This document shows, in pieces, positions 25,429 through 34,757 of a stretch of 64,000 nucleotides of DNA. Origin of the DNA: Pontibacter mangrovi (GTDB lineage Bacteria > Bacteroidota > Bacteroidia > Cytophagales > Hymenobacteraceae); assembly GCF_006385705.1 (NCBI RefSeq), contig NZ_VFRQ01000002.1:434001-498000 (forward strand). The letters run 5' to 3'. The stretch's first letter is position 1; every line of letters begins with the position of its first letter. A model generated the notes under the pieces. The model saw only the letters and a program-made list of their open reading frames with translations. It made no database searches and was not told the DNA's origin. The position numbers and the translations under genes are program-made.

Positions 25429-25842
25429 TTAATCTTTGATAAAGTTCATCGAATGGATGAGGTATTTGCCTCCTGAGGACTTCATCCGGATCAGCACGGT
25501 GTAGGAGCCGCCCTTAGAAGTATACGTGCCGATGGCGTACAGCTGGCCTTTGTCGGAAGTACCGTTATGGTTCACGCTAAAGTCGGTAGGTGCGTTTTTG
25601 GAGAAGAAGTTCTTCATCACGAACTCTGCCTGCGTGCTGCTGTAGCTGGTAGCTTCAGAGCCATCCAAGGTGATCTCTACCATGCTGCCAAAGTTTTTTG
25701 ACAGTTCCTTGGCTGAGCCTGTTTTCATGGCCTGCTTCACATTGTTCATCGCGTCGCCTTGCGCAACTGCCTGTCCTGCCGTCATCAAAACGGCTACTAA
25801 CATTATCGTGAAAGCAAGTGCAAGGTGTTTAAAGTTTTTCAT
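25429..25842 (-). CDS. DUF4783 family exported protein
   Basis: A 137-residue protein starting at MKNFKHLALAF, with a signal peptide ending near GQAVAQG. The mature part, AMNNVKQAMKTGSAKELSKNFGSMVEITLDG followed by FVMKNFFSKNAPTDFSVNHNGTSDKGQLYAIGTY, is typical of DUF4783, an NTF2-like small fold common in Bacteroidota whose function is unknown. In related genomes it commonly lies next to nadC, as here, where nadC follows after a hairpin terminator. Ten extra in-frame residues upstream are probably untranslated. Confidence 0.85.
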   Translation of the reverse strand: MKNFKHLALAFTIMLVAVLMTAGQAVAQGDAMNNVKQAMKTGSAKELSKNFGSMVEITLDGSEATSYSSTQAEFVMKNFFSKNAPTDFSVNHNGTSDKGQLYAIGTYTSKGGSYTVLIRMKSSGGKYLIHSMNFIKD

Positions 25843-26052
25843 AAGTGCTGTTTGTAATACTTGCCCTTCCAAGAGCCAAAACTATGCCAAGTGCCCCTGC
25901 AAAGTTTGATGTCTCTAATATAACACGAATATCCTGATAAAGAAAAAACTCGGGGCCTCCTGCACGTATACTTTTACTAACCGCCGCTGCACATGCCGCG
26001 GCAAGTATAAGAAGACCAAAGCAAATCAGCCGGAAGCTTCAAAGATAATAGC

Positions 26053-26060
26053 TATATTTG
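26053..26060 (+). promoter_or_regulatory. gpmI promoter -7 box, 4 nt from the ATG
   Basis: TATATTTG, a perfect TAnnTTTG, ends four bases before the gpmI ATG at 26065, predicting a leaderless or nearly leaderless mRNA. No TTG at the ideal -33 spacing was seen. Confidence 0.6.
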
Positions 26061-26064
26061 CACC

Positions 26065-27591
26065 ATGAACAAGAAGGTACTTTTAGTGATTTTGGACGGA
26101 TGGGGCCTCGGCACCAACCCGGACGTTTCGGCTATTTCTAAAGCCAACACGCCTTACGTCGACTCTATCTTTGAGAAATACCCTACCACCACCTTACAAG
26201 CCTCCGGCGAGGCAGTTGGCTTGCCGGAAGGGCAGATGGGCAACTCGGAAGTGGGGCACATGAACATTGGCGCAGGCCGCGTGGTGTACCAGGACCTGGT
26301 GCGCATCAACAAAGCCATTGCCGAGCGCAAACTGGCCACTATGCCAGCCCTGGCCAATGCCTATGCTTATGCCAGAGAAAACAAGAAAGCGGTGCACCTC
26401 ATCGGCCTGGTGTCGGATGGCGGCGTGCACTCGCACATAGATCACCTGAAGGCCCTGTGCACTGTGGCCCACGACCAGGAGCTGCACAATGTATACATCC
26501 ATGCCTTTACTGATGGCCGCGACACCGACCCGAAGGGTGGCGTAAAGTATATAAATGAGCTGGAAGAGCACCTGGAGCATACCACCGGCACCATTGCCTC
26601 GATCGTGGGCCGCTACTACGCCATGGACCGCGACAACCGCTGGGAGCGCGTAAAACTGGCTTACGACCTGATGGTAAAAGGGGAGGGGCAGCCTTCACAA
26701 AACCTGATCAAGTCGATGCTGGACTCTTACAACGCCGGCGTGACGGATGAGTTCATCAAGCCGATCGTGAAGGTGAACGACCGCCAGGAGCCGGTTGCCA
26801 CCATTAAGGATGGCGACGTGGTGATCTGCTTTAACTTCCGCACCGACCGCGGCCGCGAAATTACCCAAGCCCTAACGCAGCGTGACTTCCCGGAGCAGGG
26901 CATGCACAAGCTGAACCTGCGCTACGTGATGATGACCAACTACGACGAGAGCTTCCTGAACACCGAGGCGATCTTTGAGAAGGACAACCTGAACAACACG
27001 CTGGGCGAGGTGCTGGCCAACGCCGGCAAAAAGCAGATCCGCATTGCCGAAACGGAGAAATACCCGCACGTCACTTTCTTCTTCTCAGGCGGCCGCGAAA
27101 CGCAGTTTGAGGGTGAGAGCCGCATTATGTGCCCATCGCCAAAGGTAGCCACCTACGACCTGAAGCCAGAGATGAGCGCCTACGACATACGCGACGCCAT
27201 TGTGCCGGAGTTGGAGAAGAAGAGCGCTGATTTTATCTGCCTGAACTTTGCAAACCCCGACATGGTAGGCCACACCGGCGTGTTTGAGGCCGCCGTAAAG
27301 GCCTGTGAAGTAGTAGACGAATGTGCTGCCAAAGTCATCAACACCGCCCTGGAAAACGGTTATGACACCATCGTGATAGCTGACCACGGCAACGCCGACA
27401 TGATGATAAACGAGGACGGCACGCCAAACACGGCGCATACTACCAACCTGGTACCGTGCGTGCTGGTAAGCAACGACTTTAAAGGTGAGCTGCACCCGGG
27501 CAAGCTCGGCGACATCGCCCCAACTATACTGGAGCTGATGCAGCTGCAAAAGCCGGAGGAGATGACCGGCGAATCCTTGATCAACCATTAA
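26065..27591 (+). CDS. gpmI: 2,3-bisphosphoglycerate-independent phosphoglycerate mutase
   Basis: Interconverts 3- and 2-phosphoglycerate in glycolysis and gluconeogenesis using two manganese ions. The 508-residue length is standard. Visible motifs: metal-binding DGWG near the start (Asp11), the phosphorylated serine in MGNSEVGHMNIGAG (Ser61), DGRDTDP and RYYAMDRDNRWER in the substrate domain, FNFRTDRGREITQAL, and the C-terminal metal motifs NPDMVGHTGVFEAAV and DHGNADMM. All catalytic residues are present. A lipoprotein gene begins ten bases after the stop. Confidence 0.98.
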   Translation: MNKKVLLVILDGWGLGTNPDVSAISKANTPYVDSIFEKYPTTTLQASGEAVGLPEGQMGNSEVGHMNIGAGRVVYQDLVRINKAIAERKLATMPALANAYAYARENKKAVHLIGLVSDGGVHSHIDHLKALCTVAHDQELHNVYIHAFTDGRDTDPKGGVKYINELEEHLEHTTGTIASIVGRYYAMDRDNRWERVKLAYDLMVKGEGQPSQNLIKSMLDSYNAGVTDEFIKPIVKVNDRQEPVATIKDGDVVICFNFRTDRGREITQALTQRDFPEQGMHKLNLRYVMMTNYDESFLNTEAIFEKDNLNNTLGEVLANAGKKQIRIAETEKYPHVTFFFSGGRETQFEGESRIMCPSPKVATYDLKPEMSAYDIRDAIVPELEKKSADFICLNFANPDMVGHTGVFEAAVKACEVVDECAAKVINTALENGYDTIVIADHGNADMMINEDGTPNTAHTTNLVPCVLVSNDFKGELHPGKLGDIAPTILELMQLQKPEEMTGESLINH

Positions 27592-27601
27592 AACCATACC
27601 T

Positions 27602-28180
27602 GTGGCCAAGTATAAACCTCTCTTATGGATAGGCCTTTTGCTGGCCACTGTTGCCTGTGAGCGCCCGGTTCCGCCTGCTGCCCAAGAGGCAGGGCCGGGC
27701 ACTTTTAACCTGTCTAGCTACCTGCAGGAGCAGCGGCTAAGGCTGGAGAAAGAACAGCCCATGGTGCTGAAGTCTGTCGCCACGCAGGACCACGAGCCGG
27801 AGGTAGTGGAAACACCCGACATTGACTGGGAAGACGAGCTGACTGTGTTTGAGCAGGCAGACCTAAGTCGCCCGTCGCTGCAGGAGTATTACACCCGCCA
27901 GGAGCAGGTGCTGGAGGATGGCTCCAAGGCCATAGAATTTACGAAACTGGAGGATGCCGAACCGCAGGTGCAGTACCTCCGCCTCGTTATAACACCCAAA
28001 GGAAAGCTAAAGCAGCTAAACGCCCGCCTGCAGGACAAGAACATCATCTTTTTCTCACGGCGCGCCATTGAGCTCAGCACCAATCCCCAAACCGGCAACA
28101 TTTCGGACTATCGGGTGGAGGGCGTGCAGAAAATGATCTTCGGGGACTCGCTGCGCTACGAGGTGCAGGCAAGGCTATAG
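27602..28180 (+). CDS. Hypothetical lipoprotein
   Basis: A 192-residue protein starting with GTG (MAKYKPLLWIGLLLATVACERP), a textbook lipoprotein signal with lipobox TVAC. The mature part is acidic then beta-rich: WEDELTVFEQADLSRPSLQEYYTRQEQVLEDGSKAIEFTKLEDAEPQVQYLRLVITPKG, resembling an outer-membrane lipoprotein sensor or carrier, but no family is assigned. It follows gpmI by ten bases and is likely co-transcribed. Confidence 0.75.
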   Translation: MAKYKPLLWIGLLLATVACERPVPPAAQEAGPGTFNLSSYLQEQRLRLEKEQPMVLKSVATQDHEPEVVETPDIDWEDELTVFEQADLSRPSLQEYYTRQEQVLEDGSKAIEFTKLEDAEPQVQYLRLVITPKGKLKQLNARLQDKNIIFFSRRAIELSTNPQTGNISDYRVEGVQKMIFGDSLRYEVQARL

Positions 28181-28294
28181 CTATCCCTTAAAAGCTACTT
28201 ATCGGGGTAGGAACTTTTCCTTTTTTCCTTAACTTGCATGGTTACAGGCGCTCTGCCTGCCCCTAAACCGTTTCGAAGCCCATACCTTTACCAC

Positions 28295-29797
28295 ATGCGC
28301 ACGTTTGCCCTGCTGGCTCTTTTTTGCCTGGGTTTTGTCTTTAGCAGCTCTGCCCAACAGATGGCGGGCAACAGAGGCTGTGCCACCGCTGCCTATGTCA
28401 GCGCTCAGAAAGCCGCACACCCATACTTAGAGCAGGAGCAGCAACAGGTGCAGCAGGCGGTGCAGGATAAACTACAGCAGCAGCGAAAGTGGCAGAATAT
28501 GCGCGCCCTTAACACCGTCACGATTCCGGTAGTGTTTCATGTGGTGTATGGAAGCGAGGAAGAGAACATCTCAGACGAGCAGATCCTGTCGCAGCTGGAG
28601 GTGCTGAACGCCGACTTCAGAAGGCACAACGCGGATGCCGTGAACACGCCCTCCTACTTTGCGCCCTATGCCGCGGATACCCGCATCGAGTTCTGTCTGG
28701 CTGCTCTGTCCCCAAACGGAGACCCCACCACCGGCATCACCCGCACACAAACCTCTCAGGCAGCATTTAGCTTTGCCTCCGACTATATTAAAAAATCGCC
28801 CCAGGGCGGCAAGGATGCTTGGGACACGAGCCGTTACCTCAATATCTGGATAGGAGACATCAAAGACGATGTGCTGGGCTATGCCACCATGCCCGGCACC
28901 ACATTGCCGCAACTGGATGGGGTGGTGCTGCATTACACGGCCGTGGGCGCCGCGCCCGCCAACCAGTTTAACACAGCCTACAACCTGGGCCGCACGGCCA
29001 CACACGAAGTAGGCCACTGGCTGGGCCTGGATCATATCTGGGGCGGTGAGGACGCCAGCTGCTCCGACTCCGACGGCATCAGCGATACGCCTAACCAGGA
29101 AACCTATACCACCGACTGCACCGGCGGCATCCAAATCTCCTGCGACAACGGCCCCTACGGCAACATGTACCAGAACTACATGGACTACAGCAACGATGCC
29201 TGCATGAACCTGTTTACCCATGGGCAGGCCGCTTACATGAACGCCGTGATCAGCACCAGCCGCAACCGCCTGCTCAGCTCTCTGGCCTGCTCTGCCTCCA
29301 TCCGCTCCGACTTTGGCCTGGCACAGGAAGGCGACACCTTAACTGTAGCCGGGAAAAGTGTGCAGTTTGCCGCTGCCCCTGAGGGTGTGCGGGCAACTGC
29401 GTGGCATTGGGAGTTTGAAGGGGGCGTGCCGGGCACATCCACTCAAGAGAACCCGGAGGTTACTTACCCTCGCCCCGGAAAGTATAGCGTAAAACTAACC
29501 GTAAGCAACGGCAGCACCAGCGACACGGAGGTGAAGGAAGACTTTGTGCACGTAACGGTAAGCGACCTGACGGTGTACCCGGTTCCTGCTTCTGATTATT
29601 TATACATTGAGCAGCCTGCGCGCATACTTGTGCGGCACGTAGAGCTACTGAACAGTGTGGGCAAAACCGTACTCACCGCCGAAGTCCGCAACCGAACGCT
29701 GCAGCTGGACGTGCACCGCCTGCCGCCGGGTATATACTTCCTCCGCCTGGTCAGCACCAACGGCACCGAGATTAGAAGGGTAAGCATCGTGCGGTAA
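28295..29797 (+). CDS. Secreted M43-family zinc metalloprotease with PKD domain and T9SS tail
   Basis: Exported endopeptidase of the pappalysin-like M43 family. Starting at MRTFALLAL (signal peptide to SSSAQQ), the product has 500 residues. The catalytic zinc motif HEVGHWLGLDH is at 237-247 (His237, Glu238, His241, His247), followed by the Met-turn region YQNYMDYSNDACMNLFTHGQ and paired cysteines typical of the family. A PKD domain (about 350-420, WHWEFEGGVPGTSTQENPEVTYPRPGKYSVKLTVSN) is followed by the T9SS sorting domain (TVYPVPASDYLYIEQ...LPPGIYFLRLVS). Likely degrades proteins or acts at the cell surface. A TACCTTTA box lies four bases before the ATG. Confidence 0.92.
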   Translation: MRTFALLALFCLGFVFSSSAQQMAGNRGCATAAYVSAQKAAHPYLEQEQQQVQQAVQDKLQQQRKWQNMRALNTVTIPVVFHVVYGSEEENISDEQILSQLEVLNADFRRHNADAVNTPSYFAPYAADTRIEFCLAALSPNGDPTTGITRTQTSQAAFSFASDYIKKSPQGGKDAWDTSRYLNIWIGDIKDDVLGYATMPGTTLPQLDGVVLHYTAVGAAPANQFNTAYNLGRTATHEVGHWLGLDHIWGGEDASCSDSDGISDTPNQETYTTDCTGGIQISCDNGPYGNMYQNYMDYSNDACMNLFTHGQAAYMNAVISTSRNRLLSSLACSASIRSDFGLAQEGDTLTVAGKSVQFAAAPEGVRATAWHWEFEGGVPGTSTQENPEVTYPRPGKYSVKLTVSNGSTSDTEVKEDFVHVTVSDLTVYPVPASDYLYIEQPARILVRHVELLNSVGKTVLTAEVRNRTLQLDVHRLPPGIYFLRLVSTNGTEIRRVSIVR

Positions 29798-29908
29798 GCA
29801 TGGTTATTCGTTGTGTGATGTTCGATGCAGGGGAGAGAATTTAGAAGTATGGGTTTACAACTTCTCCCATTCACCCAGCCACACATTCACTCAGTCAGAA
29901 TCAGACCT

Positions 29909-30340
29909 TTACCCATGCTGGCCCTCGCCATGCAGCGTGACGACCACGGTGCGCTTGGAGGCGTTGTCGCGGTGCTCGCAGAGGTAAATGCCTTGCCAGG
30001 TGCCCAGGTTAAACTCCCCCTCCCGGACAGGCACAGTGACAGAAGCGCCAAGTATGGATACTTTCAGGTGCGCGGGCATATCATCGGAGCCTTCCAAGGT
30101 ATGGCGGTAGTAGGGCTGGTTTTCGGGCACCATGTGGTTGAAGTGGCTCTCGAAGTCCAGCCGCACGGTCGGGTCTGCGTTCTCGTTTATCGTTAAGCTG
30201 GCCGAGGTGTGTTTGATAAAGATGTGCGCCAGCCCCACATACATCTCCTCCAGCTCCGGCAGCTGCGCCTCCAGCAAATCTGTTATCAAATGAAAGCCGC
30301 GCTTAACGGCCGGTAGCCTTATCTCTTTCTGAAACCACAT
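29909..30340 (-). CDS. yjbQ: YjbQ/UPF0047 family protein
   Basis: A 143-residue soluble protein starting at MWFQKEIRLP; twelve further in-frame residues upstream are unlikely. The family signature is all present: GLAHIFIKHTSASLTINENADPTVRLDFE, the dimer and metal region HTLEGSDDMPAHLKVSILG, and GTWQGIYLCEHRD. These proteins form trimers and have weak thiamine-phosphate synthase activity; their physiological role is still unclear. It stands between a T9SS protease gene (convergent) and a beta-helix lipoprotein gene. Confidence 0.93.
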   Translation of the reverse strand: MWFQKEIRLPAVKRGFHLITDLLEAQLPELEEMYVGLAHIFIKHTSASLTINENADPTVRLDFESHFNHMVPENQPYYRHTLEGSDDMPAHLKVSILGASVTVPVREGEFNLGTWQGIYLCEHRDNASKRTVVVTLHGEGQHG

Positions 30341-30447
30341 AGCTTTACAATGAGTGAATGAATGGTTTGATCGCATGGGAAGCAGGAAACCTAAATCCTA
30401 CTTTTAATAATTAGCAATCTAACAATCAACAATTAAACTCCTCAAAA

Positions 30448-31818
30448 TTAATCTATCGTACGTTCATACGCGCCTGCGTCGGGTTGGGTGCTGCTGCGGG
30501 GGCTGCCTTTGATATCCTGAAGTATGGCTGGCAGTACTTTGGCCGCGCCGCTGGCGGGGGAGAGGGTGTCGAGGCTGAAATCATACTTGGCGGGTGCCTT
30601 AAACTTTGGCTCGGCGTTCAGGATGTTGCCCTGGCCCTCAAATAAAGTTTTATGCCGCTCAGTGCGCAGCAGGTTGTTGCTGACCTCGGTGGCGGCACTG
30701 GCTGGCTCTACCAGCACCTCATCCGTCGTATAGCCATCCGAATACACAATAGAGTTGACCAGCCGCAGCGAAGTGGGTTGGTTCTCGATTTCCGTTTCTG
30801 GTATAAAGCCGGTTACTGCCAGCAACGGCGCGGCACGTTCCAGCGGGTTTTGATAACTCACAATAGTAGAGTACAGCAACTCATACTTGCCTCCGCCAGA
30901 GCCTTGGAAACCATGGTTGCCACAATTGTAGATAAGCGTGTTCACCAGCTGCACTTCCGAAGTAAAAGCCACTACACCGCCCAACATGGCATGCGCCACT
31001 ATACTTCCTTCTATCAGCGTGCCCGCCTTGCCCGGGTTGCCGATGCGCACGCCATAGACCGTGTTCTTTATATCCGCATACTTTATGCTGTTGCCCCCGC
31101 TGGTTGCCAAAATCCGGATGCCTTCCCATTGGCCTGGCGCCGTGCGGTACTCTTCTTCGCGGCGGTAGCCATTGAAGCTCACCCGCTCCTGCGGTGTGCC
31201 CTCCACCTGCAGCTGCCCCGCCACCAGCAGCACCGATTTGTTGTAGCCATAGATGCGGGCGCCTTTTTCAATACTTAGCACTTCATTCTCGCGCACCAGC
31301 ACCGAATCCAGCAGCACGTGGGGCTTATCGGCGGGCCAGGTGGTGGTGCCCGTGCTGCCTTTACGGTGGAAGTAGGCATTTTGCCCATAGGCCACCAGCT
31401 TCACGTTCTGCTGCTGCCCGTTGGTGGTAAAAAGGATGGAATCGGCTGCCAGGAAAGGCTGGTTTTGGTCGGTAGGATTGATATTGGCCTTCACGAGCAC
31501 GTACAGGCTATCTCCGCCGCGCAGTTCCAGATTGTTCGCCAGCGGCGCCTGCACCCCATCTATGGTCAGCTGGTAAGGAGAACTGCCCGCCCCAGCCAAG
31601 GTAACCTCGCTGATGCGCACGGCCTTCTCGTTGCGGTTGTATACTTTCAGGCGCTTGGTTACGCTGCCCCGGCTCACAAAAACGGTGTCAAACAGTACGG
31701 TGTCTGCCGAAAAAGCCAGCACCGCGTTCGGATCCGTGGTGATCATCTCCTCCTTCGGTTCACAGCCGAACACCGACAGTAGCAGCAAGAGGGGCAGTAT
31801 GGCGAGCAGGTATCTCAC
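30448..31818 (-). CDS. Right-handed parallel beta-helix lipoprotein, hypothetical
   Basis: A 456-residue predicted lipoprotein with a signal ending LSVFGC (Cys19); the start codon reads as GTG at 31816-31818. The first part is an Ig-like beta-sandwich (LAFSADTVLFDTVFVSRGSVTKRLKVYNRNEKAV), then repeated segments of about 20-30 residues with the parallel beta-helix pattern (GNSIKYADIKNTVYGVRIGN, GTLIEGSIVAHAMLGGVV, LVNTLIYNCGNHGF, LRLVNSIVYSD). Such folds bind or cleave polysaccharide; no catalytic residues can be assigned here. It is a surface or periplasmic protein of unknown role. Confidence 0.82.
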   Translation of the reverse strand: MRYLLAILPLLLLLSVFGCEPKEEMITTDPNAVLAFSADTVLFDTVFVSRGSVTKRLKVYNRNEKAVRISEVTLAGAGSSPYQLTIDGVQAPLANNLELRGGDSLYVLVKANINPTDQNQPFLAADSILFTTNGQQQNVKLVAYGQNAYFHRKGSTGTTTWPADKPHVLLDSVLVRENEVLSIEKGARIYGYNKSVLLVAGQLQVEGTPQERVSFNGYRREEEYRTAPGQWEGIRILATSGGNSIKYADIKNTVYGVRIGNPGKAGTLIEGSIVAHAMLGGVVAFTSEVQLVNTLIYNCGNHGFQGSGGGKYELLYSTIVSYQNPLERAAPLLAVTGFIPETEIENQPTSLRLVNSIVYSDGYTTDEVLVEPASAATEVSNNLLRTERHKTLFEGQGNILNAEPKFKAPAKYDFSLDTLSPASGAAKVLPAILQDIKGSPRSSTQPDAGAYERTID

Positions 31819-31928
31819 TTTTAGTTATTCGTTATTGGTTGTTGGGAGTATAAATACGATGATAAAGTATAGCTATACTTAGCTGAACAGCAATTTAGCC
31901 ATTCAACAATATAGCAATTAAAAAGAAA

Positions 31929-31968
31929 AAGGATGCAGCGCCGCTATACTTGCTTCACTGCATCCTTT
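31929..31968 (-). terminator. Terminator of prfA with the TATACTT word in its loop
   Basis: Stem AAGGATGCAG (31929-31938) with CTGCATCCTT (31958-31967), followed on the minus strand by a U-rich run. The 19-nt loop contains TATACTT. Confidence 0.8.
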
Positions 31969-31990
31969 GCTTTATACTTTAGCTAACAGC

Positions 31991-33067
31991 TTACTCTGCT
32001 GCGGCGCCTTCTTTCAAACGCTCGGCGTTCTCGGCAATACGCAGTTGCTCTACAAAGTCGTCGATGCCGCCATCCATTACGGCTGGCAGGTTGTACACGG
32101 TGTAGCCGATACGGTGGTCGGTTACGCGGCCCTGCGGATAGTTGTAGGTACGGATCTTGTCGGAGCGGTCGCCGCCGCCTACCATGCTCTTGCGCTGGGC
32201 GCCCTCTGCCTCGTTCTTCTTGGCCAGCTCCACCTCAAAAATACGCGAGCGAAGCACCGCCAGCGCCTTATCGTAGTTCTTGAGCTGCGATTTCTGGTCC
32301 TGGCACTGGGCCACGATACCGGTTGGGAGGTGCGTCAGGCGCACGGCAGAGTAAGTCGTGTTTACCGACTGGCCACCCGGGCCTGACGAACAGAAGAGGT
32401 CCTTACGGATGTCGTTCATATCGATCTCCACGTCAAACTCCTCGGCCTCCGGCAGCACCACCACTGAGGCTACGGAAGTATGGATACGGCCCTGCGTTTC
32501 AGTGGCCGGCACGCGCTGCACGCGGTGCACACCCGACTCGAACTTCAGCTTGCCGTATACGTCCTCGCCCGATACGCCCACAATAATTTCTTTATAACCA
32601 CCCGATGTACCTTCGGTGGCATCCATCAGCTCCATTTTCCAGCCCTGCTTCTCGGCGAAGCGGCTGTACATGCGGTACAGGTCGCCGGCAAAGATAGAGG
32701 CCTCGTCGCCACCCGCTCCGGCACGAATCTCCATGATGATGTCCTTGCTGTCGTTCGGGTCTTTCGGGATCAGCAGCTCCTTCAGGGTGTCTTCCATCTC
32801 GTCGCGCTGCGGAATCAGCTCGTCCAGCTCTTCCTTGGCCATCTCCCGGAAATCCTCGTCCTTCTCCGTGGCAATCACCTGCTTGGCGTTGTCGATGTTG
32901 CTCAGGATGTTCAGGTATTTTTTATATTCGGTTACGATCTTGTCCAGATCCTTATACTCTTTGTTCAGCGCCTTGAACTTCTTCATGTCGCTGGCCACAT
33001 CCGGCTGGATAAGCAACTGGCTTACCTCCTCAAAACGCTCATTTATGGCTTCTAACTTATCTAACAT
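31991..33067 (-). CDS. prfA: peptide chain release factor 1
   Basis: Recognises UAA and UAG stop codons and triggers release of the finished peptide. The 358-residue protein has the RF1 codon-recognition tripeptide PAT (187-189, in [18 protein letters not shown]) and the catalytic GGQ (231-233, in [24 protein letters not shown]), whose Gln is normally methylated by PrmC. The sequence HTSVASV and PAT rather than SPF exclude RF2. Length is standard. A TATCTTTG box lies 24 nt upstream of the start codon. Single-gene unit with its own terminator. Confidence 0.98.
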   Translation of the reverse strand: MLDKLEAINERFEEVSQLLIQPDVASDMKKFKALNKEYKDLDKIVTEYKKYLNILSNIDNAKQVIATEKDEDFREMAKEELDELIPQRDEMEDTLKELLIPKDPNDSKDIIMEIRAGAGGDEASIFAGDLYRMYSRFAEKQGWKMELMDATEGTSGGYKEIIVGVSGEDVYGKLKFESGVHRVQRVPATETQGRIHTSVASVVVLPEAEEFDVEIDMNDIRKDLFCSSGPGGQSVNTTYSAVRLTHLPTGIVAQCQDQKSQLKNYDKALAVLRSRIFEVELAKKNEAEGAQRKSMVGGGDRSDKIRTYNYPQGRVTDHRIGYTVYNLPAVMDGGIDDFVEQLRIAENAERLKEGAAAE

Positions 33068-33090
33068 CGTGCTTCTCTGGTTTTAGGCTG

Positions 33091-33098
33091 CAAAGATA
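33091..33098 (-). promoter_or_regulatory. Putative prfA -7 box (TATCTTTG)
   Basis: Minus-strand TATCTTTG matches TAnnTTTG; the start codon follows after 23 nt. No clear -33 TTG at ideal spacing. Confidence 0.45.
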
Positions 33099-33278
33099 CA
33101 AAATTGGCTCCTAGATTCTGCCATCCATTTTTGCCGCATAAGTATAAATCTGCCGCCTTAATCTGTTCTATGCTATAACTTTAAAGCCACAGGTATAGTT
33201 TCAGAGGCCATGCGGATAAGTAGAAGCTGTGATTATAGCCAGCATCTATAAACGGATAAATTAAATCTATCGAAGCTA

Positions 33279-33311
33279 TTGCCATACTTTCGGCTGAAAC
33301 ATTTACTTTTG
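33279..33311 (+). promoter_or_regulatory. Promoter of the thioredoxin gene
   Basis: TTG (33279-33281) and TACTTTTG (33304-33311) are separated by 22 nt, close to the Bacteroidota consensus. The ATG is 54 nt downstream. Confidence 0.6.
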
Positions 33312-33365
33312 ACAGTAGTTTAATAGGGATAGAATCTGATCAAGTAAATCACAAAAAGAAGAAAT

Positions 33366-33686
33366 ATGGCTGTTATAGTAGCAACTGATAACGATTTTAA
33401 AGATGTATTAAACTCGAACCAGAAAGTGGTGGTGAAATACTTTGCCGACTGGTGTGGCAGCTGCCGCCTGTTTGCGCCAAAGTTCAAACGCATGTCTGAC
33501 GACGAGGCTTTTGCGAACGTGGCTTTTGTGGATGTGAACGCCGAGACAAGCCCGGAGGCGCGCAAGCTGGCCAATGTTAACAACCTGCCTACCTTCGCCA
33601 TCTTCAAGAACGGCCAATTCGTAGACTCTGTGGCCGCCAGCAAGGAAGACGCCGTTCGTGAACTGATCCATAAACTAGACGCCTAA
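33366..33686 (+). CDS. Thioredoxin-family protein with WCGSC active site
   Basis: A 106-residue cytoplasmic thioredoxin fold. The redox motif is WCGSC (Cys30, Cys33) instead of the canonical WCGPC, and the cis-proline follows in NNLPTFAIF (Pro75). No signal peptide. The Pro-to-Ser change in the CXXC is expected to alter redox potential, so it may not be the main housekeeping thioredoxin. A DUF6952 gene begins nine bases after the stop and shares the terminator, so the two form an operon. Confidence 0.92.
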   Translation: MAVIVATDNDFKDVLNSNQKVVVKYFADWCGSCRLFAPKFKRMSDDEAFANVAFVDVNAETSPEARKLANVNNLPTFAIFKNGQFVDSVAASKEDAVRELIHKLDA

Positions 33687-33694
33687 GTATAAAC

Positions 33695-33937
33695 ATGAAG
33701 ATACCTGCAATAAAGAACCTGGTAGAAAACCACAAACTGGACGAGCTGATGGCCGCAGAGGCCGCCATTGTAGACGAGCAACAGCCTGCCATTGAGGTAG
33801 GGGGCGACGACGAAGGCGAGCAACTGACGCATGTGCTGGCCGCCATCTGGATACTGAACGAGATGGAGGATAACGGCACCGACTTTAAAACGGCCCTGCG
33901 CCAGTACACGCAGAAAGTGCGCGTGTCCATCAGCTAA
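33695..33937 (+). CDS. DUF6952 family small protein
   Basis: An 80-residue soluble acidic protein with KIPAIKNLVENHKLDELMAAEAAIVDEQQPAIEVGGDDEGEQLTHVLAAIWI at its core. It matches the Bacteroidota-specific DUF6952, as I recall it, whose members are regularly encoded right after a thioredoxin-like gene, as here. The function is unknown; the conserved pairing suggests a redox-linked role. Confidence 0.8.
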   Translation: MKIPAIKNLVENHKLDELMAAEAAIVDEQQPAIEVGGDDEGEQLTHVLAAIWILNEMEDNGTDFKTALRQYTQKVRVSIS

Positions 33938-33956
33938 CACCTGAGCAACATACTAT

Positions 33957-33998
33957 AAAAAGCGGCGGCCAAAGCTTATACTTTGGCCGCCGCTTTTT
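33957..33998. terminator. Bidirectional terminator with perfect 18-bp stem
   Basis: 33957-33974 pairs perfectly with 33981-33998, with A-tract on the left and T-tract on the right, so it serves both the trx operon and the convergent tetR gene. The word TATACTT spans the loop and the start of the right arm. Confidence 0.95.
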
Positions 33999-34016
33999 AT
34001 GCTTTCTATACTTTTG

Positions 34017-34628
34017 TTAGATATTGTTTTTAGCGAAGTATTCTTCTGCCAACTTGGCGCCTTTATCGGTGCAGAGGCCGCGCACGTAGTATAAATACAC
34101 GCTGCGGAAGACCTCACCCAGGTTGTAGCGCTCCGGCGGAAAGATGTTTGGGTTAATGACCATGTTGAACTGCTCGATGATAATTTTGGCCACCAACTGC
34201 AGGTTAATGTCTTTGCGGAAGTAGCCTTGCACTACCCCCTCGTTCACGATCCTAAGGTCGAGGTCGTGGTTGTAGCTTTCCAGGTGTTGCAGCACCATTT
34301 CCCATACCTGCGGGTAGTGCAGCTGCAGGTCTATGATAAAGGCCGGGTTGACCATTTTCAGGTCCTGGATGCCGTGCTGAAGCAGCAGGATGATTTTCTC
34401 TACAGGGTTTTTGGCGTAGCGGATGCGCTCATCGTCGCGGGCCTCCTGCAGGCTGAGATCGTGCAGCACCACCTTTTGCACCATGTCCGCTCTGTTGGCA
34501 AACAGCTGCCTGTACTCACCCTCCGAGATTCTTAGCTGCTGCATCAACTCCTCTTCCGAATTCCGCTCTATCCCCTCGCTCCTGAAAACCTCGTGAAGCC
34601 GCTCTAAAATTGTCTCTGGTATCATCAT
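34017..34628 (-). CDS. TetR/AcrR-family-like transcriptional regulator
   Basis: A 203-residue protein whose N-terminal 50 residues can be read as a TetR helix-turn-helix (EEELMQQLRISEGEYRQLFANRADMVQKVVLHDL), although the usual start (R..I...A..LF...G) is poorly preserved. The remainder is helical, with KNPVEKIILLLQHGIQDLKMVNPAFIIDLQLHYP, as in TetR ligand-binding domains. It lies downstream of crtD-cruF on the same strand (129-nt gap) and convergent with trx. Whether it controls the carotenoid genes is unknown. Confidence 0.75.
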   Translation of the reverse strand: MMIPETILERLHEVFRSEGIERNSEEELMQQLRISEGEYRQLFANRADMVQKVVLHDLSLQEARDDERIRYAKNPVEKIILLLQHGIQDLKMVNPAFIIDLQLHYPQVWEMVLQHLESYNHDLDLRIVNEGVVQGYFRKDINLQLVAKIIIEQFNMVINPNIFPPERYNLGEVFRSVYLYYVRGLCTDKGAKLAEEYFAKNNI

Positions 34629-34757
34629 GTCTTTTCTGAACTGCGCTCCGTATGTGGTGCGTCGCAGTTTGCATAATTGTAAAATTACACTTTTACAACC
34701 AATACTAAAAGCTATTTCTCGGTTTCGGGAAACCCTACCCGCTTGTGCTGTAGCAGG

